Assembly: GCA_014379885.1 (NCBI GenBank)
Contig: JACMKW010000249.1
Span: forward strand, 1 to 12,229
Reading direction: 5' to 3'
Source: Rhizobacter sp.
GTDB lineage: Bacteria > Pseudomonadota > Gammaproteobacteria > Burkholderiales > Burkholderiaceae
Length of the DNA stretch: 12,229 nt
Shown: positions 8,151-12,229 of the stretch, piece after piece
Numbering within the stretch: position 1 is the stretch's first letter
Layout: each line of letters starts with the position of its first letter
Translations under genes and position numbers: made by a program
The notes under the pieces: model-generated
What the model was told of the DNA's origin: nothing
The model's database searches: none
What the model saw: the letters and a program-made list of their open reading frames with translations, nothing else

Positions 8151-8529
8151 TCGACTGTCTCCTTTTGTGTGCCGAAACGGCTTATGGATCTGACGCACTG
8201 CCTGCTGAAGGGCGGGCTCGCAGGAGGCAAATAGTGAACGAGCGTGCAATATTGGCGTATAGCGGTTTCCCTGAGATCTTGTTCCGCTTGGGTTCACCGC
8301 TCATGGCGCGCTCACTTTGCTACCAAAAATACCTAGATAAATCGGGTTCTGTCTGGCGCAACAGGAGTGGTGGAACGGTTGTGCGGGCGGGTGCATGCCG
8401 CAGCGCTCAGGTTTTTTTTGACCTAGCGTGCATTGTTTGAGGCATGTTCACCTGCTTGCCGACACGCTACATAAGCAAGCGCGAATTGCTTCGTTGGGCG
8501 CTCTGAGCCGCACGCCTAGCATCGTGTTC
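8151..8529. other. Divergent intergenic region between hydrolase and acyltransferase genes
   Basis: This 379-bp stretch separates two genes that start in opposite directions, so it should hold both promoters. It is more AT-rich than its flanks between about 8230 and 8350. I find the hydrolase Shine-Dalgarno at 8159-8164, an inverted repeat with a T-rich loop at 8404-8428, and a weak possible -35/-10 pair for the acyltransferase (TTCACC at 8447, TACATA at 8468, spacing only 15). Frames that stay open across it lack Shine-Dalgarno sites and resemble no protein I know, so I call no gene here. Confidence 0.6.
8404..8428. repeat. Inverted repeat with poly-T loop
   Basis: CGCT-C-AGGT (8404-8412) pairs with ACCT-AGCG (8421-8428) over 8 bp with one bulged C at 8408; the loop is seven T plus G. 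It lies about 100 bp before the acyltransferase start and about 250 bp before the hydrolase start, on the far side from each coding region. It could be a protein-binding site or an mRNA structure. Function is unknown. Confidence 0.4.
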
Positions 8530-9153
8530 ATGAACCTCATTCGACGCCTGCTGCAGTACCTCGCGCACGAACACGGCCGCCTCGCGCCGGTGTGGTTGCG
8601 TGTGTGCAACCCCTCCAACCATGAGTACGCGAAGTACCTGCGTCGTTGGGGCGGCCTGTATTCGGTGGGCGAAAACACCACCATCACCAAGGGGGCCGTG
8701 TTCACCGACCCAGGCTACGTGCGCATCGGCTCGAATTGCGGCATCTCAGTGGCCACGTTCATCGGGCATGACGGCTCGATCCGGGTGCTGAACAACGCTT
8801 ACGGGGTGCGACTCGACGCCGTCGGCAAGATCGACATTCGCGACAACTCGTTCATCGGCTACGGTGCGATCGTGATGCCGGGCGTGACGATCGGGCCCAA
8901 TTCCGTGGTGGGTGCGGGCACCGTGGTCACCAAGGACGTGCCGCCGAACACCGTGGTCGGTGTTGCGTCCACCCGCCGCCTGATGAGCACCGACGAACTG
9001 GTGGAGCGCAAGCTGACCCGGGCTCGCACCTACCCCTGGTACCCGTTGATCGAGCAGCGTGTGGGCGATTTCGACGCGGCCATTGAGCCTGAACTGCTGC
9101 GTCAGCGTATCGCCACGTTCTACGCGGCGGAGCCCGCCATCGCTCACCCTTAG
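8530..9153 (+). CDS. Left-handed beta-helix (hexapeptide-repeat) O-acyltransferase
   Basis: This 207-residue protein has the hexapeptide repeat pattern of left-handed beta-helix acyltransferases, which form trimers and usually transfer acetyl groups from acetyl-CoA to sugars or related acceptors. Repeats run from about residue 46 (VGENTTITKGAVF) through VRIGSNCGISVATFIGHDG, then DIRDNSFIGYGAIVMPGVTIGPNSVVGAGTVVTKDVPPNTVVG to about 145. H80 in FIGHDGS is a good candidate for the catalytic histidine. The N-terminal 40 residues (helical, MNLIRRLLQYLAHEHG) and the C-terminal 60 (charged, helical) flank the helix. The ATG at 8530 is preferred by protein content, but there is no clear Shine-Dalgarno; GTG at 8524 or an extension to 8428 are alternatives. 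No sugar-biosynthesis genes are adjacent, so the acceptor is unknown. Confidence 0.85.
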   Translation: MNLIRRLLQYLAHEHGRLAPVWLRVCNPSNHEYAKYLRRWGGLYSVGENTTITKGAVFTDPGYVRIGSNCGISVATFIGHDGSIRVLNNAYGVRLDAVGKIDIRDNSFIGYGAIVMPGVTIGPNSVVGAGTVVTKDVPPNTVVGVASTRRLMSTDELVERKLTRARTYPWYPLIEQRVGDFDAAIEPELLRQRIATFYAAEPAIAHP

Positions 9154-9178
9154 CCGCAGCTGCGCACCACGCTAGAAT
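9150..9178 (+). promoter_or_regulatory. Probable promoter of tRNA-Gly
   Basis: TAGAAT at 9173-9178 is a good -10 (5/6) placed 11 bp before the tRNA; at 17 bp spacing the -35 is the weak TTAGCC (9150-9155), which overlaps the acyltransferase stop codon. The GC-rich CCGCCCC discriminator that follows resembles those of stringently controlled stable-RNA promoters, an inference only. Confidence 0.5.
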
Positions 9179-9189
9179 CCGCCCCAATT

Positions 9190-9263
9190 GCGGGTGTAGT
9201 TCAATGGTAGAACGGCAGCTTCCCAAGCTTCATACAGGGGTTCGATTCCCCTCACCCGCTCCA
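9190..9263 (+). tRNA. tRNA-Gly (anticodon CCC)
   Basis: This is a 74-nt cloverleaf with encoded CCA. The acceptor stem GCGGGTG/CACCCGC is perfect, with T9260 as discriminator. The D stem is GTTC/GAAC with loop AATGGTA, and the T stem AGGGG/CCCCT has loop TTCGATT. The anticodon loop is TTCCCAA (9220-9226), giving anticodon CCC, which reads GGG. The anticodon stem GCAGC (9215-9219)/GCTTC (9227-9231) has one non-pair, C9216 against T9230 (positions 28:42). The rest closely resembles the E. coli tRNA-Gly(CCC). It has its own -10 upstream and a terminator hairpin 8 bases after the CCA. Confidence 0.97.
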
Positions 9264-9271
9264 GTTTCCGC

Positions 9272-9301
9272 CGGGCCGCAGTTGCGGCCCGTGTCGTTTT
9301 T
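9272..9301 (+). terminator. Rho-independent-type terminator after tRNA-Gly
   Basis: CGGGCCGC-AGTT-GCGGCCCG (9272-9291) is a perfect 8-bp GC stem with a 4-base loop, followed by TGTCG and then five T (9297-9301). It begins 8 bases after the tRNA CCA and should end the tRNA transcript before the GGDEF gene, although the gap before the T-tract may allow some read-through. Confidence 0.75.
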
Positions 9302-9336
9302 GCGGCCGGTTGTGCTGTGCCTTGAGGGAGCCAGGG

Positions 9337-10224
9337 ATGAATGACAAACAACTGCGCGTGGTGTGGGTGGGCCTGCCCGACACAACGCCTGGGGAATCGG
9401 CGTTCTGCTTGCCCGATGGGGGGCCCTGGGGGCCGTTTGTCGCAGAGAGCCTGACCGGTCTCGACTCGCTGGCCTCGGTTGCTCCCGGCGCTGACGTGGT
9501 GCTGCTTTATCTGCCGGGTGGTGCGCAAGCAGCACCCATCGCCTGGGCTGCGTTGTCGGCGGCCTGCGCTGAAGCCGCCGTGCTGGTGGTCACCGATGCC
9601 ATGGACGCCGCTACGCAGCAGCGCCTGCTGACCACCGGCGTTCAAGATGTGGTGCTGCAAGCCGACGCTGTCTCGCTGGCCCAGCGTGTGCGCCTCGCCG
9701 CCCAACGCAAGCGGGTCGATTCCGAAGCGCGCAAGGCCTATGCCACGGACCTCGGTACCGGCCTGCCCAACCGCCAACAGCTCATCGAGCACATGAGCCA
9801 GATCCTGGCCTTGCGTGAGCGCGAACCCAAACCGGTGAGCGTGCTGGTGTTTCGCATTGATGGCCTGCAGGGTGTGGAGGCCGGGCACGGCCACGAGGCG
9901 GTGAACGTGGTACGGCGCAAGGTTGCCGTGCGCCTGCGTGCCGGCGTGCGCTCCAGCGACGTGGTGGCCTCGCTGGGTACCGATGTGTTCGCGGTGCTGT
10001 TGCCGTCGACCGAATCGCCCACCGACGCGCAGCACGTGATCGACAAGCTGATGCGTTCGGTGCGCGAGCCCTTCAAGGTGGCCGGCGCCGACGTGCCGAT
10101 CTCGGCGCACGTGGGCCTGGCGCAGTTTCCGCAAGACGGCAAGCAGCCTGATCAGCTGCTTCGGCACGCGTCGTCGGCAGCGCTCTTGGGCGCTTACGGC
10201 ATGCAGACACCCGCCAACGAGTGA
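9337..10224 (+). CDS. Pseudo-receiver + degenerate GGDEF protein, probable c-di-GMP receptor
   Basis: This 295-residue soluble protein has a response-regulator-like N-terminal region (about 5-122). Its phospho-acceptor strand reads ADVVLLYLPGG, placing Y58 where the aspartate belongs, so it should not be phosphorylated in the usual way. A GGDEF domain follows (about 135-290): it opens with TDLGTGLPNR (137-146), but the signature is GTDVF (214-218) instead of GGDEF/GGEEF. The first metal-binding Asp of the DxD pair is R173, and the guanine-contacting N and D positions are E181 and N190. Diguanylate cyclase activity is therefore unlikely. The inhibitory-site motif R205-S-S-D208 is present, exactly five residues before the signature, as in GGDEF domains that bind c-di-GMP. 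The start at 9337 has GAGGGAG (9324-9330) six bases upstream; an in-frame start at 9310 is less likely. It is probably monocistronic. Confidence 0.85.
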   Translation: MNDKQLRVVWVGLPDTTPGESAFCLPDGGPWGPFVAESLTGLDSLASVAPGADVVLLYLPGGAQAAPIAWAALSAACAEAAVLVVTDAMDAATQQRLLTTGVQDVVLQADAVSLAQRVRLAAQRKRVDSEARKAYATDLGTGLPNRQQLIEHMSQILALREREPKPVSVLVFRIDGLQGVEAGHGHEAVNVVRRKVAVRLRAGVRSSDVVASLGTDVFAVLLPSTESPTDAQHVIDKLMRSVREPFKVAGADVPISAHVGLAQFPQDGKQPDQLLRHASSAALLGAYGMQTPANE

Positions 10225-11697
10225 CTACTTCGTGATGTCGCCCAGACAGAGGTACTTGATCTCGACGTAGTCCTCGATGCCATGGCGTGAACCTTCGCGG
10301 CCCAGGCCTGACTGCTTCACACCACCGAAGGGCACCTCGGCGGTCGAGATCAGCCCCGTGTTCACACCGACCATGCCCGATTCCAGCCCTTCGCCGACAC
10401 GGAAGATGCGCCCGATGTCGCGGCTGTAGAAGTACGCCGCGAGACCGAACTCTGTGGCATTGGCCATTGACACGGCTTCTTCCTCGGTCTTGAAGCGAAA
10501 CACCGGCGCCACCGGGCCGAAGGTTTCTTCCTTGGCGCAGAGCATGTCGCTGGTGGTGTTGGTGAGCACGGTCGGCTCGAAAAAACGTGCGCCGATGCGC
10601 TTGCCGCCTGTCAACACCGTGGCGCCCTTGGCCACCGCGTCGGCCACGTGGCGTTCGATCTTGGCGATGGCGTTGTCGTCGATCATCGGGCCCTGTGTGA
10701 TGCCGGCTTCGAAGCCGTTGCCGACCTTGATGGCCTTGGCCTTGACGGCGAGCTTCTCCACAAACTGGTCATACACGCTGTCTTGCACGTAGAGCCGGTT
10801 GGCACAGACGCAGGTTTGGCCGGCGTTGCGGTACTTGCTGGCCAGCGCGCCTTCGACGGCGCTGTCAATGTCGGCGTCGTCGAACACAATGAAGGGTGCG
10901 TTGCCGCCCAGCTCGAGCGAGAGCTTCTTGATGGTCGGCGCACATTGCGCAGCCAGGATGCGGCCCACTTCGGTGGAGCCGGTAAACGAGAGATGGCGAA
11001 TGATTTCGCTCTCGCACAGCACCTTGCCGATCTCGGCCGATTTGTCTGCGGTGATGATGTTGAGCACCCCGGCCGGCAAGCCAGCGCGCTGAGCCAACTC
11101 ACCAATGGCCAACGCCGACAACGGCGTCTGCCCGGCTGGCTTCACGATCACCGGGCAGCCTGCGGCGAGGGCCGGGCCCACCTTGCGCGTGATCATCGCG
11201 ATGGGGAAGTTCCACGGCGTGATGGCCGCGCACACGCCCATCGGCTGCTTGATGACCAAGTAGCGTTTGTTGGGGTCGGTGGTCGGGATGGTCTCGCCGT
11301 AAACACGTTTGCCCTCTTCGGCAAACCACTCGATGAAGCTCGCACCGTAGACCACTTCGCCCTTGGCCTCGGCCAGCGGCTTGCCTTGTTCGGCGGTCAT
11401 GATGCGTGCCAGGTCGTCGGCGTGCTGGTGCATCAGGTGGAACCACTTCATCAGGATCGCGCCACGCTCCTTGGCCGTCTTGGCTCGCCAAGCGGGCCAG
11501 GCCTTGTGGGCTGCTTCGATTGCGGCGCGTGTTTCCACCACACCGAGGTTGGCCACGTCGACCAGTTTCTGGCTGGTGGCCGGATCGGTCACATCGAACC
11601 GGCTGCTGCCGCTCACCCATTCGCCGTTGATCAAGGCGTTGGTTCGCAACAGGCTGGGGTCGGCCAGCAGGGAAAGGGGCGATGTTTGAGTGTCCAT
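10225..11697 (-). CDS. gabD: NAD(P)-dependent succinate-semialdehyde dehydrogenase (GabD type)
   Basis: This 490-residue aldehyde dehydrogenase oxidises succinate semialdehyde to succinate, the last step of the GABA shunt, feeding the TCA cycle. Catalytic and cofactor motifs are in order: PWNFP at 161-165, VKPAGQTP at 185-192, FTGSTEVG at 238-245, base E262 in LELGG, and nucleophile C296 in NAGQTCVCANR. The second cysteine, C298, matches the C-x-C pair that acts as a redox switch in some SSADHs. EETFGPV and the C-terminal PFGGVKQSGLGREGS block are also typical. Length and similarity fit E. coli GabD (482), though glutarate-semialdehyde dehydrogenase (DavD) is hard to separate by sequence alone. 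The ATG at 11697 is chosen for family alignment, with GGAG about 10 bases upstream; the frame is open to 11781. No GABA transaminase gene is adjacent. Its stop codon directly abuts that of the GGDEF gene. Confidence 0.93.
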   Translation of the reverse strand: MDTQTSPLSLLADPSLLRTNALINGEWVSGSSRFDVTDPATSQKLVDVANLGVVETRAAIEAAHKAWPAWRAKTAKERGAILMKWFHLMHQHADDLARIMTAEQGKPLAEAKGEVVYGASFIEWFAEEGKRVYGETIPTTDPNKRYLVIKQPMGVCAAITPWNFPIAMITRKVGPALAAGCPVIVKPAGQTPLSALAIGELAQRAGLPAGVLNIITADKSAEIGKVLCESEIIRHLSFTGSTEVGRILAAQCAPTIKKLSLELGGNAPFIVFDDADIDSAVEGALASKYRNAGQTCVCANRLYVQDSVYDQFVEKLAVKAKAIKVGNGFEAGITQGPMIDDNAIAKIERHVADAVAKGATVLTGGKRIGARFFEPTVLTNTTSDMLCAKEETFGPVAPVFRFKTEEEAVSMANATEFGLAAYFYSRDIGRIFRVGEGLESGMVGVNTGLISTAEVPFGGVKQSGLGREGSRHGIEDYVEIKYLCLGDITK

Positions 11698-11782
11698 GAG
11701 AGGGTCTCCGGGTGAGCGGAGCATGATAAGTCTTGGCGCTTGTCTCACGGGCCCGGTGGGGCTTCGCGCTGGGTGTGCCACC

Positions 11783-12228
<446 letters not shown>

Positions 12229-12229
12229 C

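Noticed and set aside
8151..8297. Upstream extension of the serine hydrolase by 49 codons
   Set aside because: The ATG at 8150 has a strong AAGGAG site at 8 nt and is followed by a signal peptide; the extension would bury the signal peptide.
9172..10167. Minus-strand open frame of 331 codons ending with RVRGIEPLYEAWEAAVLPLN
   Set aside because: That C terminus is the translated antisense of the tRNA-Gly gene, a known source of false proteins in databases. The rest is the antisense of the GGDEF gene.
9337..10224. Active diguanylate cyclase
   Set aside because: The signature is GTDVF and several metal and substrate residues are replaced, so cyclase activity is not supported.
10648..11715. Plus-strand open frame of 355 codons opposite gabD
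   Set aside because: It is fully contained within the antisense of a strongly supported aldehyde dehydrogenase and has no recognisable domain.

Overview
The window looks like a high-GC betaproteobacterial chromosome segment, most likely from the order Burkholderiales. The base composition, the tRNA-Gly(CCC) sequence and the sequence character of TrmB, UppP, GabD and AlaS all point that way. The genus cannot be fixed from the sequence. Both ends are incomplete: the left end cuts an efflux pump gene, and the right end appears to be a chimeric join inside alaS.

Layout. (a) 1-4692, minus strand: a drug-efflux operon read tetR-like repressor > periplasmic adaptor (HlyD/MFP) > RND inner-membrane pump (3' end missing). 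The repressor and adaptor genes overlap by ATGA. A promoter (TTGACC-17-TACATT) sits directly over a near-perfect 20-bp palindrome ahead of the repressor gene, the expected layout for autorepression with drug-induced release. (b) 4795-5652, plus: uppP/bacA, undecaprenyl-diphosphate phosphatase, convergent with (c) trmB, tRNA m7G46 methyltransferase (5693-6397, minus). (d) 6489-8150, minus: a secreted two-domain protein, an N-terminal beta-sandwich-like region followed by a beta-lactamase-fold serine hydrolase with an STTK active site. (e) 8151-8529: a 379-bp divergent intergenic region with a T-loop inverted repeat. (f) 8530-9153, plus: a left-handed beta-helix O-acyltransferase. (g) 9190-9263, plus: tRNA-Gly(CCC) with a -10 element and a strong terminator hairpin. 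(h) 9337-10224, plus: a pseudo-receiver plus degenerate GGDEF protein that keeps an intact c-di-GMP inhibitory-site motif, so it is more likely a c-di-GMP receptor than a cyclase. (i) 10225-11697, minus: gabD-type succinate-semialdehyde dehydrogenase, whose stop codon abuts that of the GGDEF gene. (j) 11845 onward, plus: the start of alaS, which loses homology at about 12113. The last ~117 bases instead encode, on the minus strand, a fragment resembling the RecA-like mutagenesis protein ImuA.

Most genes are ordinary housekeeping or efflux genes. I do not see a clear new multi-gene system. The points most worth following are the REC/GGDEF receptor candidate, the chimeric right end, the two-domain secreted hydrolase, the C-U mismatch in the tRNA anticodon stem, and a correctly phased A AAA AAG slippery heptamer at the repressor/adaptor overlap.
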